From positions 62,001 through 126,000 of the forward strand of contig NZ_FNHW01000006.1 of the NCBI RefSeq assembly GCF_900103485.1: 64,000 nucleotides of DNA, written 5' to 3'. Made by a program: the position numbers and the translations under genes. The DNA comes from Fictibacillus solisalsi (GTDB taxonomy: Bacteria > Bacillota > Bacilli > Bacillales > Fictibacillaceae). The notes under the pieces are model-generated. The model did not search any database and was not told the origin of the DNA. It saw only the letters and a list, made by a program, of their open reading frames with translations. Positions 52,913-61,839 of the stretch are shown piece by piece. Numbering within the stretch: the first letter of the stretch is position 1; every line of letters begins with the position of its first letter.

Positions 52913-53953
52913 ATGCTTGTAAATCCCGATCGTTTACGGGAGTTTTCGAAAAAGATTGAGAATGAGAAAAATACAGCGAATCAAGCGATTTCCAACTCAG
53001 CCGGGTCCGTATCCGGGGCTATGTCCTTAATTCATTCATCGGGCGCACGGCTGACCGATTATTCATTCCTTGATACGTATCAATACGCAAAAACCCAGGT
53101 CGAGCAGGTAATATCCTCATTATCTCATCTTCAGGAAGAGCTGGAGGATGAGGCACGGGATGTGGAGAATGCGGATAAATATGCGTTCTCCATCAATTAC
53201 AAGGACCTGTTCATGAATCTGGGGATTGCTTCTGGAGCTCACTACAGTAAGCTGCTGCAGATCACGACATCCAAAAAAGGGAATCATTATATTTTTAAAT
53301 ACAATCGTAAAGTCAGCCAGTTTCTCAAAGGGAAAATTGGACCTGGATGGCTGAGGGAGCGTATTCAGAAGTATAACCGCACGATGAAGGCCCAGCGCCT
53401 GAACGCCAAGACACTGACGGTAAAAGGCGGATTTCCGAATAAAATCAAAGCAAAAGTCATAAAAAGCCAGGCACGGTCATTGCCTGAACTGTTGAAGAAA
53501 AAGACGTTCAAAAGCACAGGCGCTGATATGGTGATCAAGAAAGGCACGTTCTTTTCCAAGTTTGCCAAAGGAAATGCGGTCGTCACGCTAGTAGGGACGA
53601 CGATGAGCGAAATCTCTTCCACAAAAGCAGCGTTTGCCGAAAATGAAAAGAAGTACTCTGGTGAGAAGCTTCACGTTGAGAATGCGAGAACAGTGGGAGA
53701 AGCAACGAACCGTGTAGCGATGCGGACAGGCGGTGCCCTGGCCGGAGCCTATATAGGGGCAGCGGCAGGTTCTCTGCTCGGGCCGATCGGTACAGTCGCG
53801 GGAGGATTTATCGGGGCTGCCGTCGGTGATGCGGTTGGCGGCTGGGCTGCCAAATACACGTCAGATTTTGCCGGCAAGGTTGCCGTAAAAACGAGAGAGA
53901 CGTTCAATACCATTAAGGAAGGCATCAAGGACAAAGTCTTTGGCTGGCTCTGA
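52913..53953 (+). CDS. Probable type VII substrate: WXG-like N-terminus, glycine-zipper C-terminus
   Basis: A 346-residue protein. Residues 1 to about 100 are helical, with periodic Ser/Ala/Glu as in LXG/WXG-type secretion domains. A basic, Lys-rich middle follows (about 120-215), and a C-terminal Gly/Ala-rich stretch (about 275-320, GGALAGAYIGAAAGSLLGP) is typical of glycine-zipper membrane-inserting segments. No signal peptide. GAGAGGAGG fixes the start at 52913. No identified toxin domain and no obvious immunity gene; the zipper could insert in membranes. The function is unknown. Confidence 0.6.
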   Translation: MLVNPDRLREFSKKIENEKNTANQAISNSAGSVSGAMSLIHSSGARLTDYSFLDTYQYAKTQVEQVISSLSHLQEELEDEARDVENADKYAFSINYKDLFMNLGIASGAHYSKLLQITTSKKGNHYIFKYNRKVSQFLKGKIGPGWLRERIQKYNRTMKAQRLNAKTLTVKGGFPNKIKAKVIKSQARSLPELLKKKTFKSTGADMVIKKGTFFSKFAKGNAVVTLVGTTMSEISSTKAAFAENEKKYSGEKLHVENARTVGEATNRVAMRTGGALAGAYIGAAAGSLLGPIGTVAGGFIGAAVGDAVGGWAAKYTSDFAGKVAVKTRETFNTIKEGIKDKVFGWL

Positions 53954-53968
53954 TAAGGGAGAGGAAAC

Positions 53969-54715
53969 ATGGTCTATCAACTATCTGCTGAGGAATTGAT
54001 TTTTTCATTTATCATGTCTGAAAAAATGGACGAAGCCAAACAGCTTCGTGACCAGTTGTACAGCGAGGAGCAGGAGGAGCTTTTTTCCATCCGCCTGGAT
54101 GCTGCGGCTAACGGGCTCCTTTCCAAAAACCTCATCCGTCTTACCGGGCCCAATCAGGGAGAGCTAAACACAACCTATGAAGAGCTGCTGAACCAAATGT
54201 CGGAAAGCAAACGCATCATCAGAACGAGCTGGATAGAAAACGACCAGGAGACGGTTCAGGCGTTTTATTTTAATGGGGAACAAACCTTAGAGCATATTAC
54301 CAAATTCGGAGGCATCGCCCACCAGCTTCAGGCTGTGTCTGACTGGCGGAGTGAGCTTCTCGATTTTGTTGCCTATCGTCCGACAGAAAATCCTTTGTTC
54401 GAACTGCCTCTTCCCGAAGCAGAATTTGACCGGATCCTCGAGTATGCCCGCAGTGAAGGTGCGGGTGAGATAAAAGGTTTGTTGTCACAGCGTTCCGGTT
54501 GTCACAGCGAGGTGAATGCTCTGGCACAGGATTTGGCAGCAAGAAAAGGGATTCTTGGCAGCATCTTTATGATTTCATTCAATGAACAGAAGCAAAACGA
54601 AGGCGTAAGAAGCTATTTGTATTTAAAAGGCCGTCATCATACCTGGCTGATGACGCATGATGATGAACAGCCGGTTATTACGATTCAATATTTTCATCAA
54701 GGCATTCTCGAATAG
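53969..54715 (+). CDS. Cytoplasmic protein of unknown function in the secretion locus (EspG-like layout)
   Basis: A 248-residue soluble protein with no signal or membrane segment. Its N-terminal pattern (LSAEELIFSFIMSEKMDEA..., then a winged-helix-like segment) and a beta-rich C-terminal half (IRTSWIENDQETVQAFYFNG; SYLYLKGRHHTWLM) resemble the layout of mycobacterial EspG substrate chaperones. I have no alignment to prove it. It follows the probable substrate gene by 15 bases, the place expected for a chaperone or an immunity protein. AGGGAGAGG precedes the ATG. Confidence 0.5.
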   Translation: MVYQLSAEELIFSFIMSEKMDEAKQLRDQLYSEEQEELFSIRLDAAANGLLSKNLIRLTGPNQGELNTTYEELLNQMSESKRIIRTSWIENDQETVQAFYFNGEQTLEHITKFGGIAHQLQAVSDWRSELLDFVAYRPTENPLFELPLPEAEFDRILEYARSEGAGEIKGLLSQRSGCHSEVNALAQDLAARKGILGSIFMISFNEQKQNEGVRSYLYLKGRHHTWLMTHDDEQPVITIQYFHQGILE

Positions 54716-54742
54716 TGAGCAAGCTTCAAGGAGGTTGGGGGA

Positions 54743-55231
54743 ATGGAATGGATTCATGTTACCTATCAGAGAAAATCCCTGCTGATTAAAGTGCTTGCTG
54801 GCCTTCTCCTGTGTTCAATGGCTGTGGCCGCTTTTCTATTCAGTGACTGGGGAGAGGGAAGTCCCGGCTTTCATCTTCTGTGGACTTCTTTCCTCGTGAT
54901 TGCTTTTCTGTTTTTCCTCATCATGACCGTTCTTTTTTTGTTTTTTATGTGCAAGCCAAGAAAAACGATCTTCCTTTCCTATAATGAACAGGGAATTCTG
55001 GTGAAGGATTTGTTTATTCCTTTTGAAGAGGTGGAGGATATCCGTTATGGTCTGAACGCGTCAGACATCCGAACGTATCTTATCCAGGGATTTACGATTA
55101 AACGGCACGGGAAGGATTCTGTGATCGTTCCCACATATCAGACACTGCTGGATAAGGAAGCCCTTGAACAGACGCTTGAGCCTATTGAACAGAAAAGGGC
55201 GGCCAGGCAAAGCACCATGGGGTTCCAGTGA
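54743..55231 (+). CDS. Two-TM membrane protein with PH-like tail (DUF5381-type)
   Basis: A 162-residue protein with two adjacent membrane segments (about 14-33 and 47-70), then a beta-rich region (KTIFLSYNEQGILVKDLFIPFEEVEDIRYG) that looks like a PH-type cytoplasmic domain, as in DUF5381-like proteins. AAGGAGG precedes the ATG. Function unknown; membrane accessory of the secretion locus by position. Confidence 0.6.
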   Translation: MEWIHVTYQRKSLLIKVLAGLLLCSMAVAAFLFSDWGEGSPGFHLLWTSFLVIAFLFFLIMTVLFLFFMCKPRKTIFLSYNEQGILVKDLFIPFEEVEDIRYGLNASDIRTYLIQGFTIKRHGKDSVIVPTYQTLLDKEALEQTLEPIEQKRAARQSTMGFQ

Positions 55232-55264
55232 TTGGTGCAGTAAATATATAAACCAGGTGATGCT

Positions 55265-55558
55265 ATGTTTGCCCTACTATTTATACTTGTACTCATTCTT
55301 ACCGCCAACCTAATTTATAGTATTCTCTTTATCTTCAGCTTCCGGGGCGTTAAACGAATGTTTGAAAGCTGTGTGGAGAACGACTTTACAATCATCGTGT
55401 CGATAGCAGCGATTCTGCTCTTTGGGCCAGCCTATTATATTGCCGCCTTCGTATACAAATGGAATGGACTGCTCGCAAGGCTTGCCATGATTGTCGTTTC
55501 ATTCCTCTTTTTTCTTTTGCTCGGCTTTGCCATTGACGGCATGAGCAAGACGGCCTGA
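55265..55558 (+). CDS. Small three-TM membrane protein
   Basis: A 97-residue hydrophobic protein with segments about 3-26, 43-62 and 68-90. No recognised family. The upstream site is CCAGGTGA. It follows the 162-residue protein by 33 bases and is the last gene before a 150-base gap with a new promoter region. Confidence 0.6.
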   Translation: MFALLFILVLILTANLIYSILFIFSFRGVKRMFESCVENDFTIIVSIAAILLFGPAYYIAAFVYKWNGLLARLAMIVVSFLFFLLLGFAIDGMSKTA

Positions 55559-55708
55559 GAGATAAAATGGGGTGTGTATTATTGAGCGCGGGTTTTGTAA
55601 AATAATACAGAAAGCACTGGATTCATGGTTTACGATTATCGAAAAAAGAGAATGTATATCATTGGCAATTACATAGTCTAATGGTCTCGGGGATAGGAGT
55701 TTGGCATT

Positions 55709-58348
55709 ATGAGTTTTCAGCCGGAAGTTGGCGAAAGCATTCGCCTGTTTGGAAGGAGATATACGTTCCCCAAGCACCCCGCCGTTGTGGGAATTGATAT
55801 TCCTTACGGACAGGAGGGACGCCAGGGTACGGTTTACCAGATCAAAGAAGAGAATACGAGAACTAAAGCGGCACTAAAGGTGTTCAGGGACCGGTTTAAA
55901 AACAAGCATCAGGTCCATCTTTCCGAGCAGCTTAAAAACTATTCTTCCTTCTACGGGCTGTCTGCCTGTCTGCGCTCGGTCATTGAAGAAGATGAGCATG
56001 CAAGGCTGGTCGGCCAGTATGACGACTTGAACGATGCCTTGATCATGCCATGGATCGATGGTCCTACATGGGCTGATATTTTGATGGATGAGCAGGAACT
56101 GTCCAAAGACACCTGTCTTCGTATCGCCTGCATGATGGCTTTTCTTTTAAAAGAGCTGGAGGAGGCAGGGGTGGCTCATTGTGACCTGTCATCGAGCAAT
56201 GTAATGCTGCCGTTTCTTGAGGAAAGTGCCCGGCCCATTTTTGCCGATATTGAACTCATTGATATTGAGGAGCTGTACGCGCCAGAGTTGGACGAGCCCA
56301 AAGCCCTGCCGGGAGGATCGCCGGGATATGCCGCCAATTATGTGAAGGATGGTATCTGGTCAAAGGAGGCCGACCGTTTTGCGGGAGCGGTTTTGATCGC
56401 GGAAATGGCATCATGGCACGAGGAGGAAGTGCGCCGACTGAAGGCAGATGACTTCAGTTACTTTGATACCGATGAGATGCAGAGCGAGAGTGAACGCTAC
56501 AAAAAGCTCCACGGTGCTCTTCAAAAGACCTTGGGCGAAGCGTCAGCCGAACTGTTCAAACAAGCTTGGAAGAGTGAGAGTTTGCAAGAGTGTCCCTCAT
56601 TTTCACAGTGGTACCAGGTTTTTCCCGAAAGTGTGAAAAGCTTTGTGATGAACAGCCATGAACGATATATGGCTTCGAAAAAACCTTCCGTACCGCTCAG
56701 CTCCATGAGCCTGGACACCCTGCTGCAGATCGCCGCAGCGTTTGAAGGACTGGGCAATAAAAAAGCGGCGCACAGTGAGTACCAGTACATCATGCAGCAG
56801 TTTCCTGAACAAAAAGCGGTCGTCGAAGAGCTGCAGATGCTTCTGAGTGATGAGGAAGAAAGCCGCCGGCCCGAGCTGGTTCCGTCGCATTATCTGGAGG
56901 CTGCCCAGCATTTTGAAAAACTCCGGGACTGGAATACCGCCCTTATTTTTTATACGCGATGCACCCAGCTGTCTTCGGTTGACTTTACAACCAAAGAAGA
57001 GCTGTCGATCATTATCGAGGAGATTCAAAATCAGATTAGGGCAGAGGCGGAGCAGCAGTCCACTGCAGAAAAGCTGAAGCTGATTGCCAAAGAACGGGAA
57101 CAGGCAACAGCTGCAGCACTTGCTGAGCCTCTTGAAGCGCATAAAACGGAACGGCAGAAATTCAATGCAAAAGTATTCCTTTTCCGCCATTGGAAATGGA
57201 TGGCAGGGGCCGTTGCCGCCGTCTGTCTTGGAATCGGACTATATTATCTTTACGAAGCAGCTCAGGAGAAGAAATGGAACGATTACATAAAGCAGGGAAC
57301 CGAAGCGTTTTCTGAACGGAGATACAGTGAGGCCGAACAGTATATCCAAAAGGCGATCGATAAAAAGCCGGCTGAAGATCTTTACACGAAAATGGCAACG
57401 ATCTATATCAGCCAGGGGCAGAACCAGCAGGCCATTCAGTACATGAATGACTTGAAATTCAAGAAGGAACTGTCTTCAAAGAATACCGAGGCCAACTATC
57501 TGATGGGCCGCGCCTACTTTTTGGAGAAGGATTACAACGCCGCCATTCCTTATTATCAGGGAGCATACAAGGATAAAAAGAACAAATACCACCAGGACGC
57601 CATCCGTGACCTGGTCGTCAGCTATGCGTCCATTAACCAGCTGAAAAAAGCGAATGCGCTGGTGGAGCAGCTGCAAGGGAAGGACAATCAGTCCAAGGCG
57701 TTTGTGGCCTATCTAAAAGGTGATCTCGCCACCAGACAGGGGAAGAGCTCGGAGGCCGCAGATTTCTTTGAACAATCGGTGGATTTGGATCCGGGAAACA
57801 AAAAGTACGCCAAGAAGCTTGTTGAAGCTTACATCACCAACAATAAGACGAACCAAACGGATGATGCCACAAAGGTAAAAACGTACGAAAATGCGATTAC
57901 GCTGGCGAATGGACTGCTTCGTGATGATTATACGAATATCGATTACCTGAACATGACCGGCCAGCTCTACTATGAATACGGATTATATGCTGAAGATAGA
58001 AAGCAAAAGGCGAAAAGCCAAAATTTATATAGAGAAGCCTTGAGCTCGTATAACCAGGTGATTGACCTGGGAATTCAGGAAAAAACAACGACACTCAATA
58101 TTGGCATCCTGTACGAAAAAGTCGGGGACAAGAAAAAGGCAGAAAAAACGTACAAGCAAGTCATCAAGCTGAATCCGATTTACGGCCACGCCTATTTTGT
58201 ATACGGAATGTTTCAGATAAAACAAAAAAACTACAAACAAGCATTGCCGCTGCTGAAAAAGGTGATTCAAATCAACGATGACGCAACCGATGTGAGCCTC
58301 GCGAAACAGCGCATCAAAGAAATGGAATCGAAAAAGGTTTTGATCTAG
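55709..58348 (+). CDS. Kinase-like/TM/TPR protein, EssB-like architecture
   Basis: An 879-residue protein. Residues about 20-250 are a protein-kinase fold: Gly-rich GQEGRQGTVYQ, Lys in AALKVF, the catalytic loop HCDLSSSNV with Asp and Asn, and ADIE in place of DFG. One membrane segment (about 497-516) is followed by an external C-terminal region with repeated TPR motifs to the end. EssB/YukC of known type VII systems likewise has a cytoplasmic kinase-like domain, one TM and an external helical part, but its kinase is dead and it is about half as long. The residues kept here suggest activity. The PP2C gene in the locus fits a reversible switch. Confidence 0.8.
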   Translation: MSFQPEVGESIRLFGRRYTFPKHPAVVGIDIPYGQEGRQGTVYQIKEENTRTKAALKVFRDRFKNKHQVHLSEQLKNYSSFYGLSACLRSVIEEDEHARLVGQYDDLNDALIMPWIDGPTWADILMDEQELSKDTCLRIACMMAFLLKELEEAGVAHCDLSSSNVMLPFLEESARPIFADIELIDIEELYAPELDEPKALPGGSPGYAANYVKDGIWSKEADRFAGAVLIAEMASWHEEEVRRLKADDFSYFDTDEMQSESERYKKLHGALQKTLGEASAELFKQAWKSESLQECPSFSQWYQVFPESVKSFVMNSHERYMASKKPSVPLSSMSLDTLLQIAAAFEGLGNKKAAHSEYQYIMQQFPEQKAVVEELQMLLSDEEESRRPELVPSHYLEAAQHFEKLRDWNTALIFYTRCTQLSSVDFTTKEELSIIIEEIQNQIRAEAEQQSTAEKLKLIAKEREQATAAALAEPLEAHKTERQKFNAKVFLFRHWKWMAGAVAAVCLGIGLYYLYEAAQEKKWNDYIKQGTEAFSERRYSEAEQYIQKAIDKKPAEDLYTKMATIYISQGQNQQAIQYMNDLKFKKELSSKNTEANYLMGRAYFLEKDYNAAIPYYQGAYKDKKNKYHQDAIRDLVVSYASINQLKKANALVEQLQGKDNQSKAFVAYLKGDLATRQGKSSEAADFFEQSVDLDPGNKKYAKKLVEAYITNNKTNQTDDATKVKTYENAITLANGLLRDDYTNIDYLNMTGQLYYEYGLYAEDRKQKAKSQNLYREALSSYNQVIDLGIQEKTTTLNIGILYEKVGDKKKAEKTYKQVIKLNPIYGHAYFVYGMFQIKQKNYKQALPLLKKVIQINDDATDVSLAKQRIKEMESKKVLI

Positions 58349-58360
58349 GGAGGGACAACC

Positions 58361-61204
58361 ATGGCAGATCAGGAAAATGAAAGTTTTTTAAGCCCGAAGG
58401 CGAAGAAGGTAATGCTCACATCTTCTGCCGCCTTACTTGTGGCGCTTGCCGGTACGGGAACGTATTACTGGCAAACCCAAAAGACGGAGACCGCCAGCGT
58501 GGAAACCGCAAAGTCAGAAAAGAACAAGGGCAAACCAGCCAAGGACATCACACTCAATACCGATGACAACCAGGTCAAAGACGACAGGGACAACCAGCCA
58601 AAAAGAAAAGCAACCGAAATCTCCCCGGACAATACCGGTGACGGCTTCGCCCTGACCGACGATACCGACAGCCCGGTATATCTTGTGGATGCATCCAATC
58701 CGGATGAGCCGATTACTCAATTGTTTGTGGATCAGGATAAGGTTGTGATCCCAACACCGCCACCACCGGAGATTCCTAAAGCGGATCCAACGATTCCAGG
58801 ATTGAATCCTGGGAATGAGGTGGATCCAGACAACCAGGAAGATGAAACGGTTCCTCCGGGGGATAATACAACTAACCCAGATGACGGAACGACTCTTCCT
58901 GATGATGGGTCACCCCAGCCTGGTGATGGAACACCCCCTCCTGACAATGAAGATCCGACAGATCCAGGAACACCAACTGATCCAGGCACTCCGACAGATC
59001 CGGGAACGCCAACTGATCCAGGCACCCCGACAGATCCAGGGACGCCAACTGATCCGGGCAACCCGGATAATCCAGGGGGAGAAGACCCGGGCAGCCCAAT
59101 TCCGGATGTGGCCCTTGTTGTTCCTGAGTCGTTATACGACCGTTTAACCAGCTATAGCGTGAACAACGACTTTTATAATGTGATGTACTATGGAAAAAAG
59201 GAAATCAAACCAGAAAGCGAAAAGTATGCTGACCTTGTTGCAATGGTGATCGATGCTGCAGCAGAAGCCAAAGCAAAAGCGTTCGAAGATCACTTCATGA
59301 CATCAGACAGCTTAACCAGCTTGCAAATGATCTCATCTCTTAATGATGAAGGAAATGAAGAGCTTGCAAAAATGAAAGAAGAAATCAGGGCAGAACTTTT
59401 CTCCAAGTTTGCTGAGCAGGAAATTTCAATCTATCTGAGCAAGCCAGCTGATCCAGAAAATCCAGGTGAAGGAAACCAAGAGCCGGATCAGCCGCAGCCG
59501 ATGGATGCTGAAAAAGCTCAGCAGGTTCTATACTATGTCGGTAAGTACAATGCCCAAAACCCTGGCAAGGACTTGAATCCAAACGAGTATAGTGAAGCTG
59601 ACCGTGTAGTGATGGAAGCTGCTCTAAAGGAACAAACCGATAACTTGGCGGCAGCTTTAAACAAATTTCAAATGCTCGCTCAATTCTCTCCGACATATGG
59701 TGAAAGTGCCAAAAACCTTAAGGATGGACTAATGGCGAAGCAGGTTGAAAAAGCGAGAGCTGGCTTAGATCCAAGGGAACCTGGACAATATGAACCCCTC
59801 CCAGAGGGTAAAGAACTTGAAACCCTCAAACAATTGCTTGAGGAAGGAAAATATGCCCAAGTCATTGAACAGGGCAGTCCGTTAGCCGGGAACGACTTCC
59901 CGTTGCCGTTAGGACGCTATAAGAAAGTCGTTAATGATGCAAGTAAAGGTCTATTAGAGCAAACAGATCTTCTTGCCAGCAACCCTGAAACCCATATAGA
60001 TAAGAAAGATGAGATCATCAACAATTACCGGATACTCACAGAGGTATCCAATGTTCCGGAAGATGAAGATCAAAAAGCAGAGTCACATTTAAATGCCTAC
60101 CTCTTAATGCTTCAGGCGATGAACACGGCATCTAAAGAAGGTGCTTCTATTGATGATTTGAGCGAAGCCGTCATCGTGGCATCCGAATCCGTTGGGAGAT
60201 GGGAGACAGGTGCATCGACCGGCAAGTTGAATGAGTTGGCAACACAACTGTTATCTTCCGCTAATGATTTGGATGACGTGAAAAAAGAAGAAAATGTCTA
60301 TGAGCTGTTGAGCACAACACCTCATGTAAGTGATGATGTAACGAAAACAGCCTTTGACCGCAAAAAGGCCCTGGCCTATTCAAGAAAAGCTTCAGATTTA
60401 TTAACTGCAGGACATTATGAGGAATCCATTTTCTATGCCAGCGAATCCAACCAGTTGTACAGCAAGGATGGGCTAAACAAAGATACACTTGGAGCTGCTG
60501 CGAATGCTTTATTTGAACAGCATCCATCAGGAAGCTTTGATGACTTGGTAAAAGTCTATCGCACGATTGCCAGCGCTACCGGCATGCCGGATGATCAAAA
60601 GAGTAAAGCTGTGGCAAGACAGGAAGCGATCGACAATTACAAAAAAGCGAAGACTTTCACGGAGAGTGACCGTGAAAAAGCGGTGTATTACTTTGATAAA
60701 GCGGCTGACAGCCAATGGATGGCTCCTTTAGTGGACGCTCAACTCCAAGAGCAGGCCACTCAATTGCTGAGTGAAGCGAACACTCTAAAGGCAACAGGCA
60801 AAGACAAGGATCTTGAAATGGCCGTTCGATACTATAAAACACTGCTCGTCACAAAGCACGTGAATCAAAGGACACGAGACAAGGCGCAAAGTGCGGTTGA
60901 TGAACTGAAGAAGAAATCAACGCCAGCATCCAATTCCGATTTGAAAAAAGATATGAAACCTCAGGAGAAAACAGTAAAACGTTCAGAGTCGAAGAAAGAT
61001 GTAGAGAAACCGCAAGCGGGGGATCAAAAGGAAACCTCTGAAACACCAAAAGCAGAGCCTTCTCCATCTGAAACACCTCAAACAGAACCGCCAAAAGAAG
61101 AGGTATCAGAGGAAGAAGCGCCAATTACGGATGCAGCAGAAAGCACTCCGGCTGAAGAGGAAGCTCCCTTACCGGAGACCGAACAAGCGGAGCCGCAAAT
61201 CTAA
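58361..61204 (+). CDS. Large surface protein with N-terminal TM, DPGTPT repeats and helical ectodomain
   Basis: A 947-residue protein. A signal-anchor segment (about 22-37) has no clear cleavage site. An acidic linker and a Pro/Asp/Thr-rich stretch (about 120-245) with six DPGTPT-like units follow, then a long alpha-helical region (about 250-840) with repeat-like blocks (YxxxSxxLxxAGxYExxI style). A Pro/Glu/Lys-rich end has no LPxTG motif. No family is recognised. GGGAGG precedes the ATG, 12 bases after the kinase/TPR gene, so the two are co-expressed. It may span the cell wall as a conduit or scaffold, the place EsaA/YueB holds in standard systems. Confidence 0.65.
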   Translation: MADQENESFLSPKAKKVMLTSSAALLVALAGTGTYYWQTQKTETASVETAKSEKNKGKPAKDITLNTDDNQVKDDRDNQPKRKATEISPDNTGDGFALTDDTDSPVYLVDASNPDEPITQLFVDQDKVVIPTPPPPEIPKADPTIPGLNPGNEVDPDNQEDETVPPGDNTTNPDDGTTLPDDGSPQPGDGTPPPDNEDPTDPGTPTDPGTPTDPGTPTDPGTPTDPGTPTDPGNPDNPGGEDPGSPIPDVALVVPESLYDRLTSYSVNNDFYNVMYYGKKEIKPESEKYADLVAMVIDAAAEAKAKAFEDHFMTSDSLTSLQMISSLNDEGNEELAKMKEEIRAELFSKFAEQEISIYLSKPADPENPGEGNQEPDQPQPMDAEKAQQVLYYVGKYNAQNPGKDLNPNEYSEADRVVMEAALKEQTDNLAAALNKFQMLAQFSPTYGESAKNLKDGLMAKQVEKARAGLDPREPGQYEPLPEGKELETLKQLLEEGKYAQVIEQGSPLAGNDFPLPLGRYKKVVNDASKGLLEQTDLLASNPETHIDKKDEIINNYRILTEVSNVPEDEDQKAESHLNAYLLMLQAMNTASKEGASIDDLSEAVIVASESVGRWETGASTGKLNELATQLLSSANDLDDVKKEENVYELLSTTPHVSDDVTKTAFDRKKALAYSRKASDLLTAGHYEESIFYASESNQLYSKDGLNKDTLGAAANALFEQHPSGSFDDLVKVYRTIASATGMPDDQKSKAVARQEAIDNYKKAKTFTESDREKAVYYFDKAADSQWMAPLVDAQLQEQATQLLSEANTLKATGKDKDLEMAVRYYKTLLVTKHVNQRTRDKAQSAVDELKKKSTPASNSDLKKDMKPQEKTVKRSESKKDVEKPQAGDQKETSETPKAEPSPSETPQTEPPKEEVSEEEAPITDAAESTPAEEEAPLPETEQAEPQI
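58949..59068 (+). repeat. 18-bp tandem repeat (36-bp higher order) in the surface protein gene
   Basis: Six to seven units beginning GATCC(A/G)GG, each coding DPGTPT or a variant. Units alternate between ACT and ACA endings, making a 36-bp period. The copy number may vary between strains. Confidence 0.85.
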
Positions 61205-61207
61205 CAC

Positions 61208-61245
61208 AAAAAGCAGCAGGACCACTAAGGTCCTGCTGCTTTTCT
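61208..61245 (+). terminator. Terminator of the secretion locus
   Basis: A perfect 13-bp stem AAGCAGCAGGACC and its complement, 5-base loop, then TTTCT. A few bases after the surface protein stop. Confidence 0.92.
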
Positions 61246-61257
61246 GTTTGGTATGTA

Positions 61258-61479
61258 TCAGTCACAAAGGTCAAAATCACAGCAATCCAGGCTTTTTGAT
61301 TTTTTGCCTGACTGCTTTTTTCGGTTTTTTGCTTTTTTGGAATAGAGATAATAAGTGCCCGCGCTGATCACCGACCCTGAACCGATCAGGGAAACACCGG
61401 CGATGACGTTTCCGACCGCGAGGACCTGAAAACCGGCAACCAGTAAGCTCAATAGTGCAACAAGCTGAAGAATGAACAT
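61258..61479 (-). CDS. Small membrane protein with Cys-rich tail
   Basis: A 73-residue protein with two hydrophobic segments (about 2-20 and 24-44), a Lys-rich stretch and the C-terminal tail LDCCDFDLCD, whose three Cys might bind a metal or form a disulfide. The ATG at 61479 fits AAAGG spacing better than 61488. The family is unknown. It may share a transcript with the DUF2085 gene upstream on the same strand. Confidence 0.55.
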   Translation of the reverse strand: MFILQLVALLSLLVAGFQVLAVGNVIAGVSLIGSGSVISAGTYYLYSKKAKNRKKQSGKKSKSLDCCDFDLCD

Positions 61480-61503
61480 TCCAACCATCCTTTCCTTCGA
61501 AAG

Positions 61504-61839
61504 TTAACTGAGTGCTTTGCTCAGCCAGTCTGCGATAAACCATATGAACAGGCACTGCCCGACTCCGCTCATGGTTCCGGTCACTACCCTTAATGGATTG
61601 GTGCTTTCCCGCCATTTCCATTTTTGTGACAGGCCATCTGCCAGCATAGGAAGCTGAAGAAGGAGTGCGATCGCAAGGCTGTGAAGCTGCGGAACAAAAT
61701 AGAGGAAAGGAAGCAGCAGGTAAGAGCTGTAAAGTGCGGTGCACCGTGCACACAGGGCCATCGGTTTTCCGTTGATTTTCAAACAGCGTTCCGGCTTTCG
61801 ATGGCACGGGACAATGGCAAGCAGTTCCTCCTTACTCAT
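61504..61839 (-). CDS. DUF2085 membrane protein
   Basis: A 111-residue protein. The N-terminal CHRKPERCLKINGKPMALCARC motif with paired Cys is diagnostic of DUF2085, followed by about three membrane segments. The function is unknown. The ATG at 61839 overlaps the stop of the EcsC-like gene by 8 bases, so translation is coupled; the 12-residue longer TTG start (61875) has no good ribosome site. Confidence 0.8.
   Translation of the reverse strand: MSKEELLAIVPCHRKPERCLKINGKPMALCARCTALYSSYLLLPFLYFVPQLHSLAIALLLQLPMLADGLSQKWKWRESTNPLRVVTGTMSGVGQCLFIWFIADWLSKALS

Noticed and set aside
58949-59068. Regular repeats considered as a CRISPR array
   Set aside because: They are contiguous 18-bp units without spacers and lie in frame in a large gene, coding DPGTPT.
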